Shown here: piece after piece, positions 25,934-33,901 of the stretch
Numbering within the stretch: the stretch's first letter is position 1
Layout: each line of letters starts with the position of its first letter
Assembly (NCBI RefSeq): GCF_028623165.1
Contig: NZ_CP117770.1
Coordinates: 227,577 to 291,576 of the forward strand
DNA: 64,000 bases
Origin: Nostoc sp. UHCC 0926
GTDB taxonomy: Bacteria; Cyanobacteriota; Cyanobacteriia; Cyanobacteriales; Nostocaceae
Reading direction: 5' to 3'
Notes under the pieces: generated by a model
What the model saw: the letters and a program-made list of their open reading frames with translations, nothing else
Told to the model about the DNA's origin: nothing
The model's database searches: none
Position numbers and translations under genes: made by a program

Positions 25934-26794
25934 ATGCCAAAAATAGTTATAAACCGAACACAGAAGAGAGCCCAATACTATGTAGAAAACTTGGGTAATG
26001 AAATAACGTTAGATATGGTGCTGATTCCTGGCGGTAGTTTCATGATGGGTTCACCAGAAAATGAACTAGAGCGTAGTGAAGACGAAAGCCCTCAGCATCC
26101 AGTAAACATTCAGCAATTTTGTATAGGTAAGTATCCAGTAACTCAAGCACAGTGGAAAGCTGTAGCAGCACTACCGCAAGTCAACAAAGAGCTACTAGAT
26201 GCTGACCCATCGGAATTCAAAGGGGAGCAACGACCTGTAGAGCAAGTCTCTTGGTATGATGCGGTTGAGTTTTGCGATCGCCTTGCTGCCCATACAAAAA
26301 GGCAGTATCGGCTACCCAGCGAAGCAGAATGGGAATATGCCTGTAGGGCCGGAACAACAACACCATTTCATTTTGGTGAAACAATTACAACTGATGTCGC
26401 CAATTATGACGGTACAGATGACGAAGAACATAAATGGTTGGGTTCTTATGGTCGAGGGCCAAAAGGAATTTATCGAAAAGAAACTACAGTTGTAGGGAGT
26501 TTTGAGGTAGCTAACGCCTTTGGGCTATATGATATGCACGGAAACGTATGGGAATGGTGTCTCGACGATTGGCACGAGAACTATGAAGGTGCGCCCACAG
26601 ATGGCAGTGCTTGGTTAGATGAAAATGATAACCTTTCTCAAAAACAAGGACGTGCCGTGCTGCGGGGCGGTTCCTGGTACGGCATTCCTGATAACTGCCG
26701 TTCCGCGTTTCGCAACGACGACCTCATCCGTGACAACCGCAACGACAATATTGGTTTTCGTATTGTCTGCGGGGTTGGGAGGATTCTTCAGTAG
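25934..26794 (+). CDS. FGE-domain protein; DGR target 2
   Basis: 286 aa consisting almost only of the FGE-like/C-type-lectin domain: FMMGSPENELERSEDESPQH, KYPVTQAQWKAVAAL, PVEQVSWYDAVEFCDRLAAH, YDMHGNVWEWC, LRGGSW. It is a close paralogue of the C-terminal domain of the 977-aa protein; the 3' coding halves are nearly identical in DNA, so duplication was recent. Residues 243-285 are encoded by variable repeat VR2. No signal peptide. It probably acts as a free, diversified binding module of the same system. Confidence 0.92.
   Translation: MPKIVINRTQKRAQYYVENLGNEITLDMVLIPGGSFMMGSPENELERSEDESPQHPVNIQQFCIGKYPVTQAQWKAVAALPQVNKELLDADPSEFKGEQRPVEQVSWYDAVEFCDRLAAHTKRQYRLPSEAEWEYACRAGTTTPFHFGETITTDVANYDGTDDEEHKWLGSYGRGPKGIYRKETTVVGSFEVANAFGLYDMHGNVWEWCLDDWHENYEGAPTDGSAWLDENDNLSQKQGRAVLRGGSWYGIPDNCRSAFRNDDLIRDNRNDNIGFRIVCGVGRILQ
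26660..26782 (+). repeat. DGR variable repeat VR2
   Basis: 123 bp, gap-free alignment with the template at 28351-28473. I count 14 differences: 13 at template adenines and one C to T (CGC to CGT). It differs from VR1 at most variable codons, so the two targets were diversified independently. Confidence 0.95.
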
Positions 26795-26847
26795 CCCTTT
26801 ATACTTTAGTCCTTTAGCCCTTTACACTTGTTCTTTTTTACTCTTTT

Positions 26848-26876
26848 GTCGCCTTATGGCGACTCGAATTTTTTTT
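26848..26876 (+). terminator. Hairpin plus T-run after DGR target 2
   Basis: GTCGCC (26848-26853), loop TTAT, GGCGAC (26858-26863), then TCGAATTTTTTTTAT. It is a plausible Rho-independent terminator. Hairpins just after a variable repeat are also known to assist retrohoming in other DGRs, so it may have that second role. Confidence 0.6.
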
Positions 26877-26904
26877 ATGAAAATATTAAGATTGATAAAA
26901 TCAA

Positions 26905-27249
26905 ATGAAAGAATTATCGGTCATTCAAAAGACCTATGATTGTATTAAATGGTATGTGCCAATTATTGAGCGATTGCCGAAAATTCATAAGTTTTCTTTA
27001 GGAGATAGGATAATTAATCAGCTATACGATTTATTGGAGGGGTTGATTAAAGCCAAGTATGCCAAAAACAAACTTCCTCAACTAGAATCTCTCAATACCG
27101 AGCTAGATATTTTACGATATCAAACCCGAATGCTGCTTGACTTCAATAAAATGTCAGTTGAGCGATACGAATATGCCATAAAATTATTAGATGAGATTGG
27201 TATTGAACTAGGTGGATGGATTAAAAAACAAAGAGATAGGGAAAAGTAA
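26905..27249 (+). CDS. avd: DGR accessory variability determinant (Avd)
   Basis: 114 aa, four-helix-bundle type (MKELSVIQKTYDCIKWYVPIIERLPK, KFSLGDRIINQLYDLLEGLIKAKYA, LDILRYQTRMLLDF, YEYAIKLLDEIGIELGGWIKKQ). Sequence pattern and length match Avd, the pentameric cofactor that binds the reverse transcriptase and template RNA in DGRs. It lies 21 bp upstream of the RT gene. Confidence 0.9.
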   Translation: MKELSVIQKTYDCIKWYVPIIERLPKIHKFSLGDRIINQLYDLLEGLIKAKYAKNKLPQLESLNTELDILRYQTRMLLDFNKMSVERYEYAIKLLDEIGIELGGWIKKQRDREK

Positions 27250-27270
27250 GTTTATTTAACATTAAATATA

Positions 27271-28329
27271 ATGAAACGTTACGGCAACCTTTACCCTCAA
27301 ATTATTAAATTTGAAAATATACTTCTAGCATCTCGCCAGGCACAAAAAGGCAAGCGATTTCGGGATAAGATTTTAGAGTTTAATTATAATTTAGAGACGG
27401 AATTAATCAGATTACAACAAAAGTTAACGGATAAAACTTATCAGCCAGGAGCTTACCGAACATTTCACCTGACAAATCCTAAAAGTCGCCTCATTTCAGC
27501 CGCACCCTATCGGGATAGGGTTGTTCATCATGCCCTGTGCAATATAATAGTGCCAATTTTTGAGAGAACTTTTATAGCTGATTCTTATGCTAACAGACTT
27601 GGTTTTGGAACCCATCGAGCTTTGAATAAATTTACTCATTTTGCTCGAAACAGCCGCTATGTACTTCAGTGTGATATCAGAAAATATTTTCCCAGTATTG
27701 ACCACATAATTTTAAAAGAATTAATACGTCGTAAAATTAAATGCTCTGATACGCTGTGGTTGATTGAGACTATTATCGGCAACAGTAACGAACAAGAAGG
27801 AGTAATTGATTATTTTCCTGGCGATGATTTACTTACTCCTGTGACTCGGAGAAGAGGTTTACCAATTGGAAATTTAACCAGTCAGTTTTTTGCGAATATT
27901 TATTTAAGTGGTTTTGACCATTTTGTGAAAGAACAGCTAAAGATATCCAAATACGTCCGTTATGTCGATGACTTTGCTTTATTTAGTGATGACCGAGAAT
28001 TGTTAGCAGATGCCAGACTAGCTATAGAAGAATATTTAGCTCAGTTAAGGCTCAAAATTCACCCAATTAAAAGCCAGTTATTTGAAACAAAAATCGGTGC
28101 AACTTTTCTAGGATTTAGAGTATTTTCAGACAGAGTTCGGGTGCGAAACAGCAATTTACATCAGGCTAGACGAAGACTCAAGCGATTGCAAACAAACTAT
28201 GTTCAAGGTAGAATTGACCTGGAAAAAGTTAATCAATCAATTCAAAGTTGGTTTGCTCATTTAGAGCATGGAGATACTTGGCATCTGCGCCAACAGATAT
28301 TTACTTCACTCGATTGGTCGAGGGAGTAG
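27271..28329 (+). CDS. DGR reverse transcriptase
   Basis: 352 aa. RT motifs: RLISAAPYRDRVVHHALCNI, CDIRKYFPSID (first catalytic Asp), GLPIGNLTSQFFANIYL (about 196-212) and RYVDDFALF (YVDD at 231-234). The IGxxxSQ form of motif 4 is the signature of DGR enzymes rather than retrons or group II introns. It makes adenine-mutagenised cDNA from the template RNA. The template starts 22 bp after its stop codon. Confidence 0.95.
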   Translation: MKRYGNLYPQIIKFENILLASRQAQKGKRFRDKILEFNYNLETELIRLQQKLTDKTYQPGAYRTFHLTNPKSRLISAAPYRDRVVHHALCNIIVPIFERTFIADSYANRLGFGTHRALNKFTHFARNSRYVLQCDIRKYFPSIDHIILKELIRRKIKCSDTLWLIETIIGNSNEQEGVIDYFPGDDLLTPVTRRRGLPIGNLTSQFFANIYLSGFDHFVKEQLKISKYVRYVDDFALFSDDRELLADARLAIEEYLAQLRLKIHPIKSQLFETKIGATFLGFRVFSDRVRVRNSNLHQARRRLKRLQTNYVQGRIDLEKVNQSIQSWFAHLEHGDTWHLRQQIFTSLDWSRE

Positions 28330-28350
28330 AGAAGGGGTAGGCGAACCCGA

Positions 28351-28473
28351 CTGCGGGGCGGTTCCTGGAACAACAATCCTAAAAACTGCCGTTCCGCGTT
28401 TCGCAACAACAACAACAACCGCGACAACCACAACAACAATATTGGTTTTCGTATTGTCTGCGGGGTTGGGAGG
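28351..28473 (+). repeat. DGR template repeat TR
   Basis: 123 bp just downstream of the RT gene. The variable core consists of AAC/AAT codons in a row (28406-28420 is five AAC triplets, 28427-28440 another group), which after A-mutagenesis gives up to 15 residues per codon without making stops. The invariant flanks match both variable repeats. After the shared GTTGGGAGG the sequences diverge (TCTCTTCACC here, ATTCTTCAGT in the targets), marking the IMH boundary. Confidence 0.95.
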
Positions 28474-28659
28474 TCTCTTCACCGCGAGAGTTGGCAGGTG
28501 GGAATCTGTCGAGGGTGCAACCGAAGAGTCCAGCCTGTTCCTGTGATGTCGGTGACGATATCCGAAAATCAAACTGGGTTGGGTAGCTTGGTAGGTGTAA
28601 ACCGAACAGTTGCCCAACTCTACAAATAAATTGCTTGCATTCTGGCATTGCATATAAGA

Positions 28660-28707
28660 ATAGAAGCGATCGCTGCTGCTCTCAACTAACAATTTTCTTA
28701 GAGGAAA
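28660..28707 (+). repeat. Right 48-bp direct repeat
   Basis: ATAGAAGCGAT (28660-28670) joined directly to 37 nt starting CGCTGCTGCTCTCAACTAAC (28671-28707). Identical to the left copy at 19145-19210 except that the left one carries an 18-nt insert. Similarity continues weakly for about 25 bp to the right. Confidence 0.85.
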
Positions 28708-28820
28708 GGCGATCCGGTTTGGGGGTGCGATCGCTAATTGTTTTAGACTAAATCAATGAATCTTTTGGTTGTATTACTCTCTACCCAACGCTACAATCTG
28801 CCTGTATTAGAGACATTTTT

Positions 28821-28836
28821 AATTACAACTGTAATT
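28821..28836. promoter_or_regulatory. Palindrome at the parA promoter
   Basis: AATTACA AC TGTAATT, perfect 7-bp arms with a 2-bp centre, ending 9 bp before the GTG start of parA. A good candidate for ParA autorepression; it overlaps the probable -10 region. Confidence 0.5.
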
Positions 28837-28844
28837 TATCACTC

Positions 28845-29612
28845 GTGAGCAAAACCCGTATTATTGCGCTATTTAATCAATCAGGGGGAGTAGGAAAGAC
28901 AAGTTTAACTATGAACTTGGGCTACCACCTCGCTCAAAAAAAGAAAAACCGCGTTCTTCTGATAGACCTTGACCCCCAAGCGTCACTCACGACATTTATG
29001 GGGCTAGAACCGGACATTACCGCCAAAACTGTCTATGAGGCAGTGGTGGGTGAAGAACCGTTACCAATTCACTCTGAACCTATTCACAGCATGAGTTTAG
29101 TGCCAGCTAACATCAACTTAAGCGCTGCTGAACTTGAACTGGTTGCTGCCTTGATGCGAGAAATGCGCCTAAAAAATGCACTTGCCCCCATATTAGACAA
29201 CTATGATTTTATTTTGATAGATTGTCCTCCATCTTTAGGTATTCTCAGCGTTATTAGCTTAGTAGCAGCCACCCATGTCTTAGTACCTATTCAGTGCCAG
29301 TTTAAATCCTTTCAAGGAACTGATTTACTATTAAGAACTGTAGCCACACTCCGTAAAGGTGCTAATAAAACACTCACCATTGCTGGCTTCATCCCCACAA
29401 TGTATGATGCACGTACTGCTCAAGAAAGCAGAACCATGAAAGCTATCACAGAACAACTTTCACCCCTGGCCACAGTTTACGAACCCATTCCTAAATCTAT
29501 CGCCTTTGCTGATGCAAGTGAGGCACGCATACCCTTAGCAGTATATAATCCCAAACACCCTGCCGTCGCTGTACTAAAAAAAATCACCCTCAATTTAGAA
29601 AAACTACAGTGA
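28845..29612 (+). CDS. parA: ParA-type partition ATPase
   Basis: 255 aa, GTG start. Deviant Walker A QSGGVGKTS (about 12-20), LLIDLDPQASLTTFMG, and IDCPPSLGILS are the standard ParA/Soj motifs. It lacks the N-terminal HTH of type Ia ParA, so it is the type Ib/chromosomal style. It forms the ATP-dependent gradient that segregates the plasmid with ParB. Stop overlaps the parB start by 4 nt. Confidence 0.95.
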   Translation: MSKTRIIALFNQSGGVGKTSLTMNLGYHLAQKKKNRVLLIDLDPQASLTTFMGLEPDITAKTVYEAVVGEEPLPIHSEPIHSMSLVPANINLSAAELELVAALMREMRLKNALAPILDNYDFILIDCPPSLGILSVISLVAATHVLVPIQCQFKSFQGTDLLLRTVATLRKGANKTLTIAGFIPTMYDARTAQESRTMKAITEQLSPLATVYEPIPKSIAFADASEARIPLAVYNPKHPAVAVLKKITLNLEKLQ

Positions 29613-30580
29613 GCAAAAAAGACCAACCCTATACCAGCCACTTAAAAGGTGTAGCTGCCCTACTAGGCGAAAGCTTTGACCAAACCCAAAGTACTGCTAA
29701 TTCATCAAATACTGTTGCTATCAGTTTAATCAAGCTGCCTGCCTCACAGCCTCGCCGCTACTTCGACACTCAAAAGCTTGAGGAACTATCACGCTCAATT
29801 CAAAAATTGGGCATCCTTGAACCTTTGCTTATCCGTCCTTTGCCTAGTGGTGATTATGAACTAGTAGCTGGTGAACGTCGCCTTAGAGCATCTCAAATGG
29901 CAGGGCTAACTGAAGTGCCTGTAGTCGTCCGTGATATAGATGACATCACCACCTATCAGGTGCGACTTGTCGAAAACCTCCAACGCGAAGACCTCAACCC
30001 CCTAGAAGAAACCGAAGGCATCCTTGAATTATTAGCAATCCAGATGCAGATAACCCAAGAGGAGGTTAGCAGTCATCTCAACCGCATGAGAAACGTTTGC
30101 GATCGCTATAAACAAGAAAATTCCGAACTGAGACATAACGTTATGTCTCAACCCCAAAGCCAGATAGTAGAAGAGTTATTTAGTGCGCTGGGGCGTATGA
30201 GTTGGCAGTCATTTGTCAAAAATCGCCTGCCTTTGCTCAATCTTCCTGCTGATGTGTTGGAAGTGTTGCGTTCTGGGAGACTTGAATACACTAAAGCACG
30301 GGCGATCGCACGAGTCCAAGATGAGTCAACACGAAAACAACTTCTAGAAGATGCGATCGCCTATAATTTCTCATTGAACGAAATCAAGCGCAAGATTAAA
30401 GAAATTGAGCTTGCTGCTCAATCAAATTCGTCATCTCAACCAGAATCAGCATCCATAAAAGACCGCGTTGATGATACCTTTCAACGCTTCAAGAAAGCTA
30501 AAGTATGGGATGATCCGAAGAAAAAAGCTAAGGTAGAAAAGCTTTTGGCACAGTTGGAAGCATTGATAAAAACTGAATAG
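29609..30580 (+). CDS. parB: ParB-type centromere-binding protein
   Basis: 323 aa, GTG start inside the parA stop (GTGA). ParB/Srx domain with GERRLRASQMAGL (box I) and VENLQREDLNPLEE (box II, CTPase region), a HTH segment around 140-215 and a C-terminal dimerisation-type helix. A perfect 22-bp palindrome lies inside the gene at 30129-30150 and may be its own parS, as in spo0J of Bacillus. Partner of the upstream ParA. Confidence 0.95.
   Translation: MSKKDQPYTSHLKGVAALLGESFDQTQSTANSSNTVAISLIKLPASQPRRYFDTQKLEELSRSIQKLGILEPLLIRPLPSGDYELVAGERRLRASQMAGLTEVPVVVRDIDDITTYQVRLVENLQREDLNPLEETEGILELLAIQMQITQEEVSSHLNRMRNVCDRYKQENSELRHNVMSQPQSQIVEELFSALGRMSWQSFVKNRLPLLNLPADVLEVLRSGRLEYTKARAIARVQDESTRKQLLEDAIAYNFSLNEIKRKIKEIELAAQSNSSSQPESASIKDRVDDTFQRFKKAKVWDDPKKKAKVEKLLAQLEALIKTE
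30129..30150. other. Perfect 22-bp palindrome in parB, candidate parS
   Basis: Half-site TGAGACATAAC followed immediately by its exact complement GTTATGTCTCA. It encodes part of LRHNVMSQ in ParB. Length and symmetry match a ParB centromere site; sequence differs from the common TGTTTCACGTGAAACA type. Single copy seen. Confidence 0.5.
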
Positions 30581-30614
30581 AAAATTGCGATGCTACTTTG
30601 GAGCCGCCTGATAG

Positions 30615-30647
30615 CGATCGCCTACGGTGGGCGGGTACGCCATCGCA
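30615..30647. repeat. 33-bp dispersed repeat, second family
   Basis: GCGATCGCCTACGGTGGGCG, then GGTACGCCATCGC. Near-identical units occur at about 7542-7575 and 32110-32142 and, reversed, at about 3512-3545. It lies between the convergent parB and TspO-like genes. Confidence 0.75.
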
Positions 30648-30648
30648 C

Positions 30649-31437
30649 TTAAATATGTTCTTGTTGGGGGCGTAAGCTGTTAATCGTAGCGGTCAAAACT
30701 AGGACAATTGCCAAAACCAACACGGTATTTCTGAGCATTGAGTTATCAGAGTGCTTGAGTGCGATCGCCACCAATGCCCAGAGTATTACTCCTGTATAAG
30801 CGATGTCTCGACGCTGAATAACAATAACTGCTGCAACTGCTGTTGCTATCAATAACATGATGAGAGTCCATATTACAGGAGAAATCCCCCAACCGTTCCA
30901 CCCCTGAAAATACAAGGCACACGCTACGTTGACAATGGTTGCCACGCTAATCCAGCCTAGATAAATGCTGATCGGAAAGTGAATACACCATTTCTTGAGC
31001 CGAGGTACACGCGATTTGCCAATTTCTAACTGCACATAAACACCAATCAGGGGCAACAGAATCAAGAGCATTGCAATTACAGAAAGAGCAAAAAGCCTAG
31101 ACAAAAACAGATACACCCAGATACTTTGAGCAACACAGGCAATCACCAACAGATAACCTGTCTTACGTAAATCAGGCTCATGTCGTTGAGAAGGCAACGC
31201 TTGGTACACTCCAAAAGCAAACAATCCAAGGTAAATCAGTCCCCAGATAGCAAAGGCGTAATTGGCAGGGATAATCAGGACATTTTTAAACAAAGTATTG
31301 GAAATTTCCCCTATGCTCAGTCCATTAAGCGGAAAAACGTTCGATACTACGTTGATAACGAAAGCACCAAAGATTGCAGCCAAAGTAACAAGCTGCCGCC
31401 AAAAATCCCGGTAATTGCCTCTTGTGGACTGCTGCAT
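30649..31437 (-). CDS. TspO/MBR-related membrane protein
   Basis: 262 aa with seven or more hydrophobic segments. ANYAFAIWGLIYLGLFAFGVY is the TspO-like aromatic-rich helix that leads to annotation as a tryptophan-rich sensory protein; this longer form is common in cyanobacteria. Bound ligand unknown (porphyrin or lipid-like in true TspO). Single gene with its own promoter; not obviously part of plasmid functions. Confidence 0.65.
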   Translation of the reverse strand: MQQSTRGNYRDFWRQLVTLAAIFGAFVINVVSNVFPLNGLSIGEISNTLFKNVLIIPANYAFAIWGLIYLGLFAFGVYQALPSQRHEPDLRKTGYLLVIACVAQSIWVYLFLSRLFALSVIAMLLILLPLIGVYVQLEIGKSRVPRLKKWCIHFPISIYLGWISVATIVNVACALYFQGWNGWGISPVIWTLIMLLIATAVAAVIVIQRRDIAYTGVILWALVAIALKHSDNSMLRNTVLVLAIVLVLTATINSLRPQQEHI

Positions 31438-31534
31438 AGGATGTTAACTCATATCTTTTGTGCTTTTAGCTTACATCTGAAAAAGAGCGATGCATATAAG
31501 CCACAGTCATATCAAGCAAGTCAATGAGAAAAAA

Positions 31535-31895
31535 GAGCGATCGCTCTCCACAGACCTCAAATTCTTTTCAAGGCGCTGCATGGGATGACCCCAGTCACAG
31601 CCTGAGATTTCCTCTCTACGAGACGCTACTCGCGTTCGCTTGAAAGTGGCAAGGGGCAAGGCAAGTGATGCCTACGGCGGGTTGTGACGCTCGAAAACTC
31701 GCTAACGCTTCTCTACGAGACGCTGGGCGAACGCTATCGGTGTCGCACCCCGATTACAGGCAAACCACTATCTATATAAATAAGCAGATTGAGAAGCGAA
31801 TGAAAGCCGCATTCTTAGAGGATGAGGTAGAGGACTTTTCCCAGTGGATTGAGGAACGGATAGAAGAATGGCTCAAAGGGCGTAAGCAAGGCTAA
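31535..31895 (+). pseudogene. Ribbon-helix-helix-type gene disrupted by repeat insertions
   Basis: Paralogue of the gene at 34492-34770. The 3' part (SHPDYRQTTIYINKQIEKRMKAAF...) is intact and could be translated from GTG 31740 as 51 aa. Upstream, homology continues (RSLSTDLKFFSRRCMG, a TGA stop, then QSQPEISS against RSPAHLKFLPQRC and QPQPEISS in the paralogue). It is broken by repeat-derived inserts at about 31617-31642 and 31665-31739 that are absent from the paralogue. A good example of repeat-driven gene decay. Confidence 0.65.
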
Positions 31896-32613
31896 AAGCT
31901 ATGAAGTTACTAGGGCGTGTCTATCTAAAAATGCGAGTATGCAAGTACTCAGATACTCGGATACTTAAATGTTTATATACTCAGGTATCCGCCATGATTA
32001 TTACAGGTGCTAAATGAGCGATCGCTTGCCGCCGTAGGCATCGCTCCTTCTAGCTTGCCTACGGAAGGCTCCGCCAAAGCGCTTGCCAGATACAAGCGAA
32101 CGCGAGTAGCGATCACCTACGGTGGGCGGGTACGCCATCGCACGAGAGGAAATGTGAGATGTGCCTGGGGCGATGTCTGACGACAAGCCCGGAGGCGGAG
32201 CGTCTCCGGCTCCGCGCTGCTTCGTCTACGCACTCTTTAACGTTTGTAACGGGGTGCGATCGCACTTTACAGGAGATGGTAAAAATACTTGAGAAAAGCC
32301 CAAAGTAAGCAATTAGTTGCTGGAGTTTCTTACTTTTGTAGCCACAGTCAAGTGATATCAATACTTCTGAAAGCCAGTGCTGTTGACTTTCTTACACGGT
32401 ATTGGCTCGGAAATTTCCGATTCGTACAAAAAACCTTTTTTGGTACAGTGACCCCTACCTGCGCTATTCACGCTAATCCGCCTGTCTACGGAGTACGCGA
32501 GTGGCACAAGAAGCGGGTGCATATAGAGACTTCTTTAACCTCATTGAAAGGCACTACCCCTGATACTAACTAGAGTTAGAAGCGAGAAACCATATGAAAT
32601 TGGGTTTTGTCTC
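31896..32613. repeat. Repeat-rich gene-free stretch
   Basis: No gene supported. Around 31930-31990 there is a short repetitive tract (ACTCAGATACTCGGATACTT and similar). Dispersed repeats occupy about 32020-32225. The left arm of a long inverted repeat lies at 32401-32456 (partner at 34380-34437). Confidence 0.55.
32401..32456 (-). repeat. Left arm of a roughly 50-bp inverted repeat
   Basis: Read on the minus strand: GGGGTCACTGTACCAAAAAA, GGTTTTTTGTACGAATCGG, AAATTTCCGAGCC. It matches plus-strand 34386-34436 with four mismatches in about 47 bp. The two arms enclose the PIN/XRE pair and a small membrane protein gene. Confidence 0.8.
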
Positions 32614-33330
32614 TCATGCAAAACGATTAAGTGCTTTGGAATTGCGTAAGCGTAACAGATAGCGTCGCATTTGAGGTGAGGCTTTTAACTCGGACACTTC
32701 CTGGACTTTAACGGACGCTTGCAGCGTCTCCAAAAAGTCATCAGACCCTATACTCAAAGCATCTAGCAGCACCTGCAAGAGTAGTTCTCTATCTGCCAAT
32801 AGACCCTTCTCCTCTATTAAACGGAATTTGAGATGGATTTCACATTCGTATACTCCCGTTTCTAGCTTATGAATTTCATGCTTGAATGCTCTCACTAACC
32901 GAAAGCGATTTATCAGTTCTTTTAACGACCAAATGCGTAACTTAGCCTCTTTAAAATTCGAGAGGTTTTGGGTGACGATTGCGTCTAGATCCATTGCAAT
33001 GGCACAGACTTCTTCTTCCGCAGAATCAAAATCTTGTAAGGGTGATTGACGTGCCTCGTTCTTAAGGACGCAATCAATAGGGATGATGCGTCCATTGAAC
33101 ATTGCCTCTACTTTGGCAGATGCTTGCTCACCAAGTTCGCTATCTGCTTCACCAAGTTCTAAACGCACTCGTTTTAAGCATTTGTCGGTTATATAGACTT
33201 CAAGCCACTCAGATTGTGCTGCGTTGAACAGTAGCTCCACAACATCCTCTACAAAGCCGCTGCGGTTGATAAAAAGCTCAAGAACTATGTCTGCATCAAC
33301 TAGAACCTTTTCTCGTCTCTTGCCTCTCAT
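32614..33330 (-). CDS. PIN-domain protein, probable RNase toxin
   Basis: 238 aa. N-terminal PIN domain: VLVDADIVLELFINR (first Asp), a Glu-containing helix, and SAEEEVCAIAMDLDAIVTQN with the later acidic cluster, i.e. the Mg-binding acidic residues of PIN RNases. The C-terminal 90 residues are helical and not recognised. A GGAGGT ribosome site precedes ATG 33330. The adjacent XRE gene 30 bp upstream makes a toxin-antitoxin-like pair of a type common in cyanobacteria. Confidence 0.75.
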   Translation of the reverse strand: MRGKRREKVLVDADIVLELFINRSGFVEDVVELLFNAAQSEWLEVYITDKCLKRVRLELGEADSELGEQASAKVEAMFNGRIIPIDCVLKNEARQSPLQDFDSAEEEVCAIAMDLDAIVTQNLSNFKEAKLRIWSLKELINRFRLVRAFKHEIHKLETGVYECEIHLKFRLIEEKGLLADRELLLQVLLDALSIGSDDFLETLQASVKVQEVSELKASPQMRRYLLRLRNSKALNRFA

Positions 33331-33360
33331 CTTTTAATTACCTCCATCTGAGACTCAGAA

Positions 33361-33723
33361 CTAAACTGAAGATTGGTTTTTATCCACCTTCGTCTGAGAC
33401 TCAGGCTTGGAATCAAAATAAGGCGTTTTAGCTTTTGTACTAGTCCCCCAACGCTCACGCAGTTCGCCTAGTTCTTCCAAAGAAAAGCCCTTAGATTTGG
33501 ATTTTTCTTCTTCTGGTACAGGAACATACTCCACCAGGTCTGATACATTACAGCCAAAAAGCTCTGCAAGCTTCAGGTATCGCTCCAGTTGATCAAGTCC
33601 GTTGTCTTTTTCCCAATTTTGAATAGTATTTGGGGTTACACCAACCAGAACCGCTAGCTGAACCTGCGTTAGTCCTGCCTTTTCGCGGAGGCTGGCAAGC
33701 TTTGACTTTGGTTTTAAAGGCAT
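33361..33723 (-). CDS. XRE-family regulator, probable antitoxin
   Basis: 120 aa. N-terminal XRE helix-turn-helix (LREKAGLTQVQLAVLVGVTPNTIQNWEKDN) and a C-terminal tail (FSLEELGELRERWG) that could contact the PIN protein. Gene order antitoxin then toxin on the minus strand. An inverted repeat at 33836-33853 in the divergent promoter region may be its operator. Confidence 0.8.
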   Translation of the reverse strand: MPLKPKSKLASLREKAGLTQVQLAVLVGVTPNTIQNWEKDNGLDQLERYLKLAELFGCNVSDLVEYVPVPEEEKSKSKGFSLEELGELRERWGTSTKAKTPYFDSKPESQTKVDKNQSSV

Positions 33724-33835
33724 AGGTCAGCTTCTTTAGAACTCTTCATTTACTAATATACTCATTAACTCAACCCAGTACAACAATATAAATATTGCAC
33801 ATATTTTTTTTAAAATTAAACAGACCAAATAATAC

Positions 33836-33853
33836 CACCAAAAAAAATTGGTG
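33836..33853. promoter_or_regulatory. Inverted repeat in the XRE/membrane-protein intergenic region
   Basis: CACCAA, six A, TTGGTG. It lies 113 bp upstream of the XRE gene and 49 bp upstream of the divergent membrane protein gene. Candidate operator; AT-rich surroundings fit a promoter. Confidence 0.35.
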
Positions 33854-33901
33854 TAAGATAAGAGATAAATTACTTTTCTCGCAACAACAAAGGGAAATTT
33901 T

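Larger units (their letters stand above)
28474..28844. other. Gene-free stretch between TR and parA
   Basis: No supportable gene; probably the 3' part of the template RNA and then the parA promoter region. It holds the right copy (28660-28707) of the direct repeat that brackets the conflict/DGR module, a TTCTTAGAGGA element inside that copy, and a palindrome next to parA. Minus-strand frames crossing TR are artefacts of its low complexity. Confidence 0.55.

Noticed and set aside
28306..28692. Minus-strand 128-aa frame across the template repeat
   Set aside because: It is created by the AAC-rich template (poly-Val on the other strand) and has no start context.
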